Shown: positions 11,694 to 22,569, counted from the stretch's first letter. The stretch is 64,000 bases of DNA from Adiantum capillus-veneris (GCA_014529385.2 CM043964.1:136129420-136193419); one strand, 5' to 3'. Translations and numbers: made by a program. Notes: generated from the sequence alone by a model not told the origin.

Positions 11694-13976
11694 ACTGGTT
11701 TTTGCTTGCTATTTTCTCCTCAACCTTCAGTTTTTCCCCCCCCTATTGGGATTATAGAGCTTTCTTTGCTCTGCCATTGTAAATACGTGGGGCTAAGCCC
11801 TTGCATAATCGAAGCGTGAATTTATTGGTATCATTATATGGGGAAGGGGGCCCCGTCTACTCTCTTCTACTCTCTGACTATGGACCTCTCAGGCGATGGC
11901 AATCGCGGGCCGCGTGTGGGATTCTCACAGTAAGGGGCGGCCAGGCGCATTCATCTCCACCTCTCTGGAAGCGTGCACACCTACATATTTAAACAGAGGT
12001 GAGGGCACACCTTGGCCCTCACTTAGCCTTGGATTAGGTTTTTTCTGCTTATTTTCATCACTGTCTGAACTTGCTAAGGAAATGGAGCTTGCAGCTCAAG
12101 CAACACAGGTGTTACATTCTACCTTACTGCCAGTTCCGGTTTTTGGTTTGTTCTTTGGTGTAATGCTATGCATGGTTGAGATTGGAGCCGTCTGTTTTAC
12201 ATTGTATATTGGTCATAATTATAAACAAACAGTTGCGCCATGGCATGGATGGCTTAGGTCTTGAGACCTCGATTTGCATTTTAAAAAAAGGGGGGGATGG
12301 TCTCTGTTGAAGACTTGCATGAACGGAGCATAAATTTGTTGCAGGTGGTTGTACTTAACTCTGTACTAACCGCTGAGGGTTGCTTGTTACACTATAAAAA
12401 TGATCCTCTTTAAACAAACTGTTGTGCATGATTGGTTGGGGTCTTGAGACCTCGTTTTGGTAGCTGTTTCTGTTGAAACACTGGCACGGACTGAGGTTCT
12501 TCTTGCAAGTAGGTATTGGCTCTGTGCTAGCAGCTGAGGGTTGTTGTTTTCACTAATGGTTATCATATCTAACTGGCATATTTCCGCTGTAGGTGTGTCA
12601 GGTAAAGTGTTGCTCTGAACTAGCCGATAAGGGCTGCTTTTCACACTATAAAAAATCTGTGTTGAGCCATCGCATAGTTGGCTTGGGTCTTGACCTTGTT
12701 TTGCATTTGGTAAACGACTTTTGTCGAACACTGGCAAGGACTGAGTGTTTCTAGCAAGAGGATATAGGCTCTATGCTAGAAGCTAAGGGTTGTTATTTTC
12801 ACTAACCGGTTATCATATTTACCTAGTAAATTGCCGATACAGGTGTGTTAGCTTATGGGTTTCCCTGGTCGTAACCACTGCAGATATCTCTTGGATATTC
12901 AATGTGTCTTTTAAAAAGAAAAAAGAAAAAAAAGGGGGGGAGCATGACTGGCAGGATTCAGAAACTGTTGGTTTTTCTCTTTGATAAACTGTTGCCACAC
13001 TTGGGCTTATGTACAACATCACCATTGGGATTTCATATCAGATAAGCGGATGGGGTGTTTTTAAAGTACCCATGACTGTTGAAACTCTAAGGCATCATAC
13101 TCAAATAAGGCCGGACACTACCGTCCGTTATGGATATTAATAACTTAGCATTCTGAAGGTAAGTATATAGCTGTTACTTTCGGCTTTGGAAAAAAGCTAT
13201 GGTTGGGGATCCATGAGTCTACTTAGTATAGATGGAGTTTTTGATACTCTGTTGATTGGTCATACTGTCATTTTTAATTGTTGTAAAAAGGGAGATTATA
13301 CATTAACCTCTTCTGATACCATTGGGCATATATCTTACACAGTTTAAGTCGTTCTTGACCTCTCGTTGTGTAAAGGAATTCCAATGACACCTTGAGATTG
13401 TTACTCCTGAAGGTAAGTATATGGTTACTACTGCAAAGCATAGCTACCTAGCTATGGTGTAAAAAATAGTCTCACGATGATTAAATTGATATATGGATTC
13501 TTGGTGGGCTTCACAGCTCAGTATAAAAGGTAGAAGGTAACACTCATTTTTTTAAGTAATAAGTAAAAGACTGCTATCATACAAGTTCTAATAAATAACC
13601 TAGCTTGTCTAAAGTAAATAAAATCTGTAAGATGGACAGGGATAACAACTGATAGGGTCCATTGATACCTGTAAAACACATCCAAGGCTAACTGAATTGT
13701 TGTCTTTTTCTGATGGATGCAGGTAAGGACTCTATCGTATCTTGGAGGGTTTTCTTTTCTTTGGCAATCAACCTTACTTAAATGAAGTACTCACTGAAGA
13801 ACCTGGAAGTTCTTCTACTACTGGTCTAACTGCAAGAGGATCTCTTTCCTACAATCATTGTACCTAAATAATTTTGATACTGAGTTTTTTTTGTACTTAT
13901 CTGTTCATTGTTCCTTGGCCAGCTGTCTTTTGAATGTAAAAATTCAATTATGTCTGATTAGTTAAGATCTAAACAG

Positions 13977-13981
<5 letters not shown>
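11691..13981 (+). repeat. Right long direct repeat (LTR-like) of the composite
   Basis: It is collinear with 5470-7773 from TTTTTGCTTGCTATTTTCTC to the terminal AACAGCTACACACACA. It carries the promoter-like segment once, the membrane-type short frame (12082-12264, open upstream to an ATG at 11896) and the same degenerate internal units. It contains no further genes. Confidence 0.9.

Positions 13982-14051
<70 letters not shown>
13978..14051. repeat. (CA)n tract at right edge of the composite
   Basis: A pure CA run of about 74 bp begins exactly where similarity to the left repeat ends. It probably combines the element's own CA end with the target-site microsatellite. Confidence 0.95.
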
Positions 14052-14052
<1 letters not shown>

Positions 14053-15323
14053 CAACTCATCACACATTGGCAAGGGACTTGTATGTGGTTATGTGTGTGT
14101 GTGCACATGCATACACATATATGTGGTTATGTGTGCGCGCACATGCACACACATTGGCAAGGGACTTGTATGAGTTGTGTGTAGCACACGTGCACAAACA
14201 CACAGATAGAGCATTGGCGACTTGACATGAGCAAGGGAGTTACAACATCCGGCTTTGCATCTCAATGACATAGACAAAAAGAGAGAATCAAAATCTCTCT
14301 GCATCAGTGTCTTTGAGCATAGGTGAGCCTAGTGACAAAGAGAGAGATATTATCTCTCCACATCTTCACAACTTCAACATCAAGAGCACTTCCATTGGAC
14401 AATGAAAGATGGCATCCTTTTCTTGGCATCAGCATAGCAAGGGAGGGAGAGAGAGCACTTTGTCTCTCCTTTGGAGTGTCTTTGATTCAACAACATATTG
14501 GCATATCGCAAGCATCCGATGCTCTTCCCGAAATCTCCATGACGACCTCCTACACTTCAAGCGAGAGACCAAATTTATAATTTTCTTTGATGTAGCCTCT
14601 ACATCAAGATTATTGCCCAAAATTCCATTGGCTCCAATGATCTTTCTCCGAGCAACGACTCTTCCTTGACACACATCGACACTGCCTCAGCTTCATCAAA
14701 ATTCTGGAGCAAGTTTCCTGCAAGTGACTATGGCTCTAGAGGGAGCAACCACCACGGGTACATCTTGGACATCACAAGGCTTTGTGAGTCATATAATATT
14801 TTTCTCTGGCACAAAGCTCAAAGGATATGTATCCTTTTGTGGCTATAGCTTATAAGTAGTCGCAGGCTACATGTTCTATACGTTCACATGTAGAAGTTTA
14901 TGTACTTATCAAATTTCACAGCATTATTGATGGATGCATAGTTAGCATTGCATTTTCTATCTACTTATGGAGGTGGTCATGCGCTTTATGTTTGGTTGAG
15001 AGTAGTTTATCCTAGTTCTGAGTCGTTGCAGGAATCAAATTGATGCATTGATTAGGTTCGTGGTTGTGTAGTGGTTGAGGTGATCTCCCATTTTAGCATC
15101 TTTGATACAGTTCATGATTGAGATTTTCATTAAAATTTTGCTCAATTCTTTATTGAATTTCTCCTAGGACTCCTCACCATAGTTTTTGGTTTAACATCAT
15201 ATACTTTTGATGCATCTAATTTTTTTTTCTTGACATCCATTTAGCAAAAATGTGTGACATTTCAAATTCTACAGAGATGATTCATGAGGAACAAAGGTTT
15301 TGTTCATGCTGACACTTGAATTG
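14052..15323 (+). other. Probable continuation of the interrupted copia gag; decayed
   Basis: The phrase TGTGGTTATGTGTGCGCGC occurs both just before the left CA tract (about 5391) and here (about 14131), and GGCAAGGGACTTGTATG is duplicated at about 14070 and 14157. This is compatible with the composite having split a single target locus. Open frames such as 14323-14580 match no family that I recognise. Otherwise nothing is seen. Confidence 0.35.
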
Positions 15324-15775
15324 TAGGCATTGTGGTCACACGTAGCACATTAGGCATCATTGCTTTTGGCATATGAGGCAGCGATAGTGATGTATATGAG
15401 ATACAAACACGGTTTTGATGCATGCTAAAGAAGTGGATCAGTATGCCAATAACGGTGATATCACATTTAGCCTCTCGCGTACCTCTTGTTTATATGTCTA
15501 GCACATTTGACATTTCTTCCCATTGGTTGCTAGATGAGGATGCAATTTTTCACATCATAACATGTCATGATTGATTTAGCACGTTTTCTACTGGGAGCCT
15601 TGGTCAAGTGCACTTGGGGATGATGGTTCGTTTTGACATTGCAAGAGCAAAAGATGTACATATGTCATTGCCTAGTGGTGCATCATATACACTTCAACAT
15701 GTCTATTATGTTCCTCACTTGAGACAAAGTCTGATCTCAATGAAATAGTTAGTGGACTGTGGATGTTAAATACTA
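15324..15775 (+). pseudogene. Copia zinc knuckle and protease-region relic
   Basis: At 15324-15365 the plus strand reads CRHCGHT, a stop, then HIRHHC, which fits a CCHC zinc knuckle (C-x2-C-x4-H-x4-C). From about 15520 it reads LLDEDAIFHI, then GDDGS, YTLQHVYYVPHLRQSLISMK and LVDCGC. These match the copia segment around the protease, normally WxxDSGAxxH then LxxVLYVPxLxxNLISxxQL. The catalytic DSGA is replaced by DEDA, and stops are present. It is on the same strand as the LTR and gag start at 4680-5390 and is likely the other half of that element. Confidence 0.75.
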
Positions 15776-16473
15776 CTTAGAGAGGTCTTTCTAGATGCAT
15801 TGCGGATCACTAGTGATTGCAAGGAGAGCCCAGAGTGTCTTGGTCTATCCTAAGCATGTATCTGAGGTAGGAGATGACATATTCTCAATTTTGTTACTTG
15901 CATGTGATGAGCAAGAGACGAGATGTGTCTCATTCATTTGCGATCGAGCATTCTCAAGAGACAATGCTTTTTAGTTAGAGGCAAAGGTAGAGCAACAATG
16001 CAACAATGCTCTAGTGAGACACAATAGATGTCATCAACGTCTATGTAGATAGGGGTAGAGCGGGCTTGCTCCATAGAGACATAGACAGAGATTGCTAGAG
16101 GTTGATGAGGTGATGCCATGACACATTGTTCCACCTATAGATGACAAAGACATAGCCATCCTAGTGTCAACAATGACACATTCATTCGTGATGAGCAATC
16201 CTGATGATGTAGTATATGCAGATAGCATTGAGGACACTATAGCTAGGATCTCACAACTTTGTCAGTGTTCAGGAGTCTCATATATGCCCTATAGTGTTGA
16301 GGACCAACCTAGCACCTACAATGGGAGCATTTCTAGCAAGTATTGCTAGTCGTACTATGACTAACACTAGCATGAGGCTTGTGAAGCTATGCAGACCATA
16401 TAAGGATGTCTGTTGGGTTTTTGACCAGTTATGGATTTATTTGGTAGATCTTTCTCTAGGATTTTTGAGGTTT
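15776..16473 (+). other. Decayed downstream part of the copia relic
   Basis: No clear motif beyond the protease region. The frame 16164-16349 is open but unassigned. The stretch ends at the target-site duplication of the next element, which therefore inserted into it. Confidence 0.35.
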
Positions 16474-16478
16474 GGATG
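16474..16478. repeat. Left target-site duplication GGATG
   Basis: GGATG lies immediately before the left LTR and recurs at 19437-19441 immediately after the right LTR. A 5 bp duplication is normal for LTR-retrotransposon integration. Confidence 0.93.
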
Positions 16479-16803
16479 TGTAGGGTTTGAAGGCAATAAG
16501 TTTAAGGTGGCTTGCAGGCTAGAGCAGCCATAGCTTCATACAGTAGAGAGAGAAGAGCACACACTTTTCAAAAGGTGGACTCAATACACAAAAAGGGGCT
16601 TAATAATACTTTTGCATAGTGTATATACAACATAGGCTTGGGCTTTATTTATGTACAAAGCTGGAGTGGCTATCCGGATGATAACTCTCCATGTGGCCCT
16701 TCTTAGAAGCTTACAACTTATAGGACAAATGCCAATAGCAAATAGTATGCACATGTAGAGGTGTTTCCCACAGTCACTGAAGAAGGACATGCTCATCTCA
16801 ACA
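16479..16803 (-). repeat. 3' LTR of the gag-only element
   Basis: On the minus strand it starts TGTTGAGATGAGC and ends AACCCTACA. It has the same length as the other LTR at 19112-19436 and is near-identical to it. Confidence 0.95.
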
Positions 16804-16817
16804 ATCCTCCCCTTAGG
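16804..16817 (-). promoter_or_regulatory. Polypurine tract
   Basis: The minus strand reads CCTAAGGGGAGGAT directly before the 3' LTR start TGTTGAG. This is the usual place and composition for plus-strand priming. Confidence 0.8.
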
Positions 16818-16899
16818 CATGGACTATACTGAATGAAGCTGAATCGAGACCTAAATCCACACAAGCTAATAGTCACACTGACCGAGGTAGTCACACAGA

Positions 16900-17857
16900 C
16901 TAAGAAATCCTCCCCTTAAACAAAGAAGGTGGAAGACCATCCATTTTACAGTACATCAGTATACTCGCAAAAGTAGTTGGGGTGGCACACACATGGAGAC
17001 AATTCTCTGCTTGTTGAGCTGCATTTCCGTCCTCTTCTTTTGCAAGATTGACTCTACTTTTGTCTCTGTTGTTGCTTCCTTGGCACTTTGATGGTGGATG
17101 ACCTTTGATGCCACAATTGCTACAATACTTGTTCTTGTAGTAGTCCTTGGAGAAGTGTCCAGGCTTGCCACACTCATAACACTTCTTGTTATTTAATTTA
17201 GGTGATGATGATGAGGCCCTAGGTGATGATGATGTAAAATAAGCTACTCCCACTCATTCAAATTTCTTCTTATTTTCTTTTCTTCTTCATGGATTGCCCC
17301 TGTAATGTATTGCAGAGAAGGTATGGGTTCCATTTGCTCTAAGACTGTGACTATGTTGTCAAAATTTTTAGGTAGAGCACTCAAGAGCACATCGACTTGA
17401 TCTTCTTCCGGGACTTGGCACTAAATGTAAGTGAGCTGCATGATTATTCTCAGTATCTATTAACAAGTCTTAAAACATCCTCCTCTTGAAGCATAGTAAG
17501 TTTGTAACGATTTTTCTTTAAGCTAATCTTACTTCGCTCTTCTTTAGAACCAAATTTTTGTTCTAGAATATCCCATGCTTGGATTGCAGTGGTGCAGTTA
17601 TATGTAAAGTGCACATAATTATCGTGCAATGATGTGATAATTATGCCAAGTGCTTGTTCATCTTTAGCTTGTGCTTGTGCAATTTGGGCCCTAGTGAGAG
17701 TGCAAATAGAAGTGGATGGTTCACTTACTCTCGGTTTTACAACATACCATAGTTGCTTTTTCATAAGGTATTCTCGCAGCTTGGTTTGCCAGGAGTGGAA
17801 GCCTTCGCCATTAAATTTTTCAATTCCCTTCTCTCCCATGATGCAAAGTGGTTGCAA
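16900..17857 (-). pseudogene. Copia-type gag with CCHC zinc knuckle, frameshifted
   Basis: From 17857 the frame reads KFNGEGFHSWQTKLREYL, LWYVV and AIQAWDILEQKFGSKEERSK, the UBN2-type gag of copia elements. At about 17450 the frame shifts. The next part reads EEDQVDVLLSALPKNFDNIV, then LEQMEPIPSLQYI, typical of the gag mid-region. A second shift leads to the zinc knuckle at about 17185, CYECGKPGHFSKDYYKNKYC, followed by a second knuckle-like CSNCGIKGHPPSKC. The frame then stays open to 16900. Gag would form the particle and package RNA. At least two frame changes make this copy non-functional. Confidence 0.85.
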
Positions 17858-19097
17858 ACACGGAGGGACTCGGTCTTACCAATAGAGAGACTCTCTCTAC
17901 GACAGTGTCTTGTCCTTGTGCAAAGCCAATCTCAATGATTTTACAAATAGTTTGTGATGTCACTCTCCAAATTCATGGAGCACCTCTTCACAAAGTTCTC
18001 AATATGCTTAAAGGTTCAAGAGACGTTGATTTTGGGTTTAGAAAATTTTAAAACTTTTGTGTAGGATGAGCACAAAATATAATGCGAGATTAAAGGGCAA
18101 GGCTCATGGATTTTTTGCTGATCTTTGGAGGGTTATAGGTACTCAGGCTTGAGAAGGTGCTAGGAGTGGTGAGAATGAGCCCTTGAGGCTAAGCTTCATG
18201 TGTGAAAGGGGGCTTGGCTTAGTGGGCGGGCAGTTCAGGTAGTTCGGGCGCGCGGGTAGCAGGGCAGGTTCGAGTAGAGCGGGCAGTAGTGCGTGGGCAG
18301 GTTTGGGCAGTGCGTGACCGATCGATCGGATAGAATTGATGCAATCGTCTAGCCAGTGGGCTGGTGCCGATTGGAGGTAGATAGACATAGGTGATTGATT
18401 GGGTTTGCCGGATGGGGCAGTTTGCTGCAAAATCTTCTGGTCGGTGTGTCCGATTGGTCACGGACCCGAAAATGGAATTAGATTCAATTGAGCACCCAGT
18501 TGGTCCAAAATCCGATCAGAGGCTTCGGTTACACCTTGTAAGACGTGGCTCCCACTTGAGTTTGTCCCTATAGCCACACATACACACCTAGAATTAGTGA
18601 GTGAGTTAGGGGCTCTAATCTCCTCCAATTTTAGTGCTTGAGTAGGCTGCTAAAAGCTCTTGCACAGCACATTCAAAGCATACAATTGAGAATCAAAATG
18701 CAGCTCTTGGTTTATACAATAAAATCAAGCAAAACCATACAAAATTAGTGCACAATAAGAGCTTGATTGACACTAATGATTCAGTAATTAGCCAAGAATT
18801 GAACTGGTAGGAGCTCAATTACCGCAATCGATTAGTGCATAAAGCAAGTCTAGGTTATAATGCGTACTTATTGAGCCCAAAACCTATTGCAATCACTCAT
18901 GTAAGGGTAGTGGCTCTAGGCATTTAGCCATGAACTTGCCAAGACAAAAGAAATTAGCAAATAGATTAGACCTGATCTACATGCAAATGCAAAGCAATTG
19001 ATTCAATTTTGTGAGCAAGAAGGAGACCCACAAAATCTAGCATCGAAAAGAATGCTTAGGATCTAAGTAGATTAGAAAAATGCTAATCTAAGCTATT
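17858..19097 (-). other. Untranslated leader between primer site and gag
   Basis: About 1.2 kb with no recognisable gene; open frames here (18143-18461) are Pro/Ala/Arg-rich in overlapping frames and probably chance products of a GC-rich patch at about 18220-18480. A long leader is common in non-autonomous LTR elements. Confidence 0.5.
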
Positions 19098-19111
19098 GCT
19101 CTGATACCAGT
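19098..19111 (-). promoter_or_regulatory. Primer-binding site for initiator Met-tRNA
   Basis: The minus strand reads ACTGGTATCAGAGC. TGGTATCAGAGC is the exact common plant site and abuts the 5' LTR end. Confidence 0.92.
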
Positions 19112-19436
19112 TGTAGGGTTTGAAAGCAATAAGCTCACGGTGGCTTGAAGGCTAGAGCAGCCATAGCTTCATACAATAGAGAGAGAAGAACACACACTTT
19201 TCAAAAGGTGGACTCAATACACAAAAAGGGGGTTAATAATACTTTTGCATAGTGTATATATAACATAGGCTTGGGCTTTATATATGTACAAAGCTGGAGT
19301 GGCTATTCGGCTGATAACTCTCCATGTGGCCCTTCTTAGAAGCTTACAACTTATAGGACAAATGCCAATAGCAAATAGTATGCACATGTAGAGGTGTTTC
19401 CCATAGTAGCTAAAGAAGGACATGCCTATCTCAACA
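19112..19436 (-). repeat. 5' LTR of the gag-only element
   Basis: This is a 325 bp copy of 16479-16803. On the minus strand it carries the start TGTTGAGAT and the end CCCTACA next to the primer-binding site. The target duplication GGATG follows at 19437-19441. Confidence 0.95.
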
Positions 19437-19441
19437 GGATG

Positions 19442-20090
19442 GAGATTTGGAGCAGATCATTTGTGTACCTCGCTAGCTTTCCCAATTGATTCTTCCACTA
19501 GCTTATCTTATTTTTGAAGTCTTCCAGATCTTATTTTAATTCAAACAAATTCTTCTTCTTCTCAATCGTGTTGAGCAAAGTGTTTCAAGCCACCCCCAAG
19601 TCATTTGTGTGTTCATACCAAATGCAAAGCTAGTCCATAATGTTTATGCATGTCATCTTGTTAGGAGGCTCATTATATCTAGGATAGACTATTGGATAGA
19701 ATGTGGGAAGCTCATCCAATTATAGTTTCATAGCAAACATTAATATAGGTGAGTTTGGAGCTGTTTCTATGTATTCCATGGCTATCTCATTCTTTGCCAT
19801 CATTAGTTTTCTTGTGATTCTAACTAGATGAAATAGTCATTTGAGGAAATTTTCTTGCTCTCTCAATGTGATCATGGTGATCTTCCCTTTACTGCTTGAG
19901 GTTTTTTTCTTCAGCAAGGTAGTTAATCTGTGATTGGGAATTCTTCTAGAAATCTACATTTGCTAAAGTGTTGACTTCATATGATCTTTCAATGCCTTCA
20001 TACACTTTTAACTGGGTTGGTTTCATAGTAAGAATTCTAGTAAGCTTTGCATGTTCACTATGGTCAGCTTTTTGATCTAGGGACTAGATC
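19442..20090 (-). pseudogene. Unassigned coding relic, possibly gag-like
   Basis: The minus strand gives a stop-interrupted stretch with KGKITMITLREQENFLK, IAMEYIETAPNSPILMFAMK and ELPTFYPIVYPRYNEPPNK. Its composition looks coding and gag-like, but I cannot name the family. It directly adjoins the right target duplication of the gag-only element. Confidence 0.35.
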
Positions 20091-20159
20091 CACATTAGTA
20101 CATGCTCTAGGACTCTGCTGAGAACTTGTATGGCATTGGGATGAGGAGGTAGCTGGCAT

Positions 20160-21150
20160 TCTATTATGAGGCTTCTATTATGCAATTTAATATAGACACC
20201 AATGATGTCAATTTAGTAATAGATGCCACCATTTAGACATGGTGGAACATTGTAGCCAATGCTATAACGTAACTAATTGAGGCTCAAGCCCATACGAAAT
20301 CTAATGAGATTATTTCCTAGAGAAATAGCTGGCACAAAAAAATTAGTACGAAGGAGCAATGGCAACAACAAGCTCAACAACTACTAGAAGGATTGATTAA
20401 GGAAGAACATGAAGCAAAAGATTACTGCAAAAATAAAGTTAAAAAGCTGCAACAAGAACATGAAGGAATGGAGAATGAGAACACCAAAATGATAGCGCAT
20501 AATAAAAGCCTGGCAAAATAGTTCTAGCAAAAGGTAAAGAATCAGAATTACTTTTGAGCAAGCTAGTACAGACTTTTTAAAGGCTACCAATAATGTACTC
20601 AAATAGGGCATCATTGATAAATATACCTATCACTGGTAGATATCATCAACTCAAAGGGCAATCTCACCTTGAACGTGGAGGATTTACAAAAGGTAGTTTG
20701 GTAAAATGGACAATCTGGCTACTGCTATAGACTACACTACTGCACTTGCCAATTAGCTGATCATTGAGCACCCTTAAGCAGGTCAAGACACTGATAATGT
20801 GTAACATGAAGAAGAAGATAGAGATGAAAAGGAAGAAGATGATGATGACAAAGGGGATGAAACTAGTGAACCAGACCCATATTCATCCCATAAGAAGGAT
20901 AATGATGATGATGATGATGGTAATGATGACCATGATCAAAGAAGGCCACATACTAAGCAAACCCTTATTCAAGACAAGGAGCAACAATAGCAAGCTCTAG
21001 ACAACAAAGCAGACCAACTAGATCAGACTCAAAACCAATAGAACAATCAAAACTAGAACCAATTGGAGTTAGCATGGATGGACAAGGGTAAAGTTTTTCA
21101 TATTGAGAAGGACTTAGATACCCAATCCAGCTCTTTGATTTAAGATGAGT
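20160..21150 (+). pseudogene. Coiled-coil and acidic coding relic, plus strand
   Basis: The frame reads KEQWQQQAQQLLEGLIKEEH and KNKVKKLQQEHEGMENENTK, a likely coiled coil. After stops it continues into an acidic run, EKEEDDDDKGDETSEPDPYS and KDNDDDDDGNDDHDQ. Stops interrupt it repeatedly. It could be a retroelement gag-type protein or a host pseudogene; no diagnostic motif settles which. Confidence 0.35.
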
Positions 21151-21174
21151 CTAAAGGCCTAAGTTAGAAGGAAA

Positions 21175-21380
21175 AGAAGCACCAAATTCACTCTTATATG
21201 AATGATGCTTATTCTGACCGAGAGAAATTTGAGGTCTAATATGTGGGAGCTAGGAGAATGATAGCACAATGGAAGAAAAAGAAGCTCTAGATTCACTCTT
21301 ATATGAATGATGATGCTTATTCCGATTTAGAGAGATCTAAGATCTAATATATGTGAGCTAGGAGAATGGTTTATCATGAT
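21175..21380. repeat. Two-copy tandem duplication of about 115 bp
   Basis: The phrases TTCACTCTTATATGAATGAT, then GCTTATTC, then GAGCTAGGAGAATG recur in the same order about 115 bp apart, with small indels. Confidence 0.7.
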
Positions 21381-21484
21381 CAAAGCTAAAGTGTCAATGT
21401 GGAATTTTTCTTGAGGCTTCTTTTTCTATAAAGCTTGCATTTTATCACACGTAACCTTTTGAAAATAGTGGTGATAGCAATGAT

Positions 21485-21487
21485 TGT
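21485..21487. repeat. Left target-site duplication TGT of the CACTA element
   Basis: TGT lies directly before CACTACAAGAGG and again directly after the right terminus at 29605-29607. Three-base duplications are diagnostic of CACTA transposition. Confidence 0.85.
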
Positions 21488-21517
21488 CACTACAAGAGGC
21501 TATTCATATTAGCGACG

Positions 21518-21608
21518 CTCACACAGCGACGCTCAAAAAAATAATTCTCGGCGTCGCTATGAGCGTCGCAAATTTACAAAGAAATTTGCGACGCTCATAG
21601 CGACGCCG
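21518..21608. repeat. Left subterminal GCGACGC repeats with a 27-bp perfect hairpin
   Basis: GCGACGCTCA occurs repeatedly from 21518. 21549-21575 and 21582-21608 are perfect inverted copies of each other separated by ACAAAG. The motif matches the one at the right end and is the likely binding site of the element's second protein. Confidence 0.85.
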
Positions 21609-21703
21609 GCTGGGCTAAAAAAATAACCGAGCGCGCCCAAAAACTCAGATCTCATATCTGAGTTTTTCGGCGCCCTCAAGCAAGGAGCAGGTAACTCTCT
21701 CCC

Positions 21704-21706
<3 letters not shown>

Positions 21707-21749
<43 letters not shown>

Positions 21750-21751
21750 CT

Positions 21752-21797
<46 letters not shown>

Positions 21798-21927
21798 AGA
21801 GGAAGGAGAGCCAGGTATGCTCCTTCCCTCTCCTCATTCTCATGTTCCCTTCCCCTCTTTCTCTCTCCCTCTCTCTCTCACACACACACACACACACATA
21901 CACACACACACACACACACATAGTGTT

Positions 21928-21965
<38 letters not shown>

Positions 21966-22200
21966 AACAAAACAAAAAGCACACACACATACATAAACAA
22001 AGAATGCACACACACATTGAGAGAGAAAAAGAGAGAGAGAGCATGCATAAACAAAAAACGCACGCATTGAGAGAGGAAAAGAGAGAGAGAACATGCATAA
22101 ACAAAAAACGCACACATTGAGAGAGGAAAAGAGAGAGAAAACATGCATACGATCCAAAAAAACGCACACACATTGAGAGAGAAAGAGAGAGAAACTAATT
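21707..22200. repeat. Microsatellite-rich block inside the CACTA 5' region
   Basis: CT, CA and GA runs alternate (for example CT at 21707-21743 and CA at 21756-21793). They are followed by four diverged units of about 60 bp containing CATGCATAAACAAAAAACGCA and GAGAGAGAAAAGAGAGAGA. Open frames here on both strands are repeat artefacts. Confidence 0.85.
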
Positions 22201-22384
22201 TAACGTCGTAGGAAACTAATTAAAATTAAAAGACCTAAAGATCTAGACGACAAGGAGTTGAACTCAAGACCTATTATTCAAGAGGGAAATGGCATAATCA
22301 ATCTATCATACTTGGCATGGGTGATAGAAAGGTTATACCATTTATCTCTTTTTATTGGCACACACATCCACACACGCGCACACA

Positions 22385-22560
22385 CACAAGAAGAAGAGAG
22401 TTATAACGTCGTAGGAAACTATCTTAAAAGACGTTAAAGATTAGGTTATATGTAGACTTACATTAAATTAGATTTAGGTTTATTTTTAACTAGATTTACG
22501 TTTATTTACGCTAGATTTAGATTTACGTTATATTAGATTAGATTTAGGTCTCCATAGACT
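22385..22560 (+). repeat. Internal direct repeat, copy 1, in the CACTA 5' region
   Basis: AAGAAGAAGAGAGTT, then AACGTCGTAGGAAACTATC and AGACGTTAAAGATTAGGTTA, recur at 23118-23270 with about 90 percent identity by eye. The two copies bracket the HMA-like fragment. Confidence 0.85.
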
Positions 22561-22569
22561 ACGATACCT

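Larger units (their letters stand above)
5470..13981 (+). mobile_element. Penelope-like (pLTR-type) retroelement composite, decayed
   Basis: Two 2.3 kb direct repeats (5470-7773 and 11691-13981) flank about 3.9 kb of plus-strand coding remnants that include a reverse transcriptase. (CA)n tracts lie at the left edge, immediately before the right repeat and at the right edge; a short CACACACA follows the left repeat. The direct repeats do not have clear TG...CA ends, and I found no tRNA primer-binding site, no polypurine tract and no integrase, which argues against an ordinary LTR retrotransposon. Penelope-like elements are known to carry such flanking direct repeats (pseudo-LTRs). A DIRS-like element was considered, but no recombinase motif was seen. 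The coding part has frameshifts and stops, so this copy is inactive. Confidence 0.55.
16479..19436 (-). mobile_element. Gag-only LTR retrotransposon (non-autonomous, copia-like)
   Basis: This is a complete 2958 bp element on the minus strand. It has two 325 bp LTRs (16479-16803 and 19112-19436), a primer-binding site, a gag remnant, a polypurine tract and a 5 bp target duplication GGATG at both flanks. No protease, integrase or reverse transcriptase is present, so it must have depended on an autonomous copia element. The gag is of the UBN2/copia type with a CCHC zinc knuckle. The LTRs differ at only a modest number of positions, so insertion was fairly recent compared with the surrounding relics. 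Confidence 0.93.

Noticed and set aside
5470-13981. Interpretation of the composite as an ordinary LTR retrotransposon
   Set aside because: No TG...CA termini, tRNA primer site, polypurine tract, integrase or target duplication could be found, and the RT motifs are of another type.
21676-22173. Several overlapping open frames on both strands, Cys/Val/Phe- or Arg/Glu-rich
   Set aside because: They are read through CT, CA and GA dinucleotide arrays; all frames of such arrays are open and the composition is repetitive.
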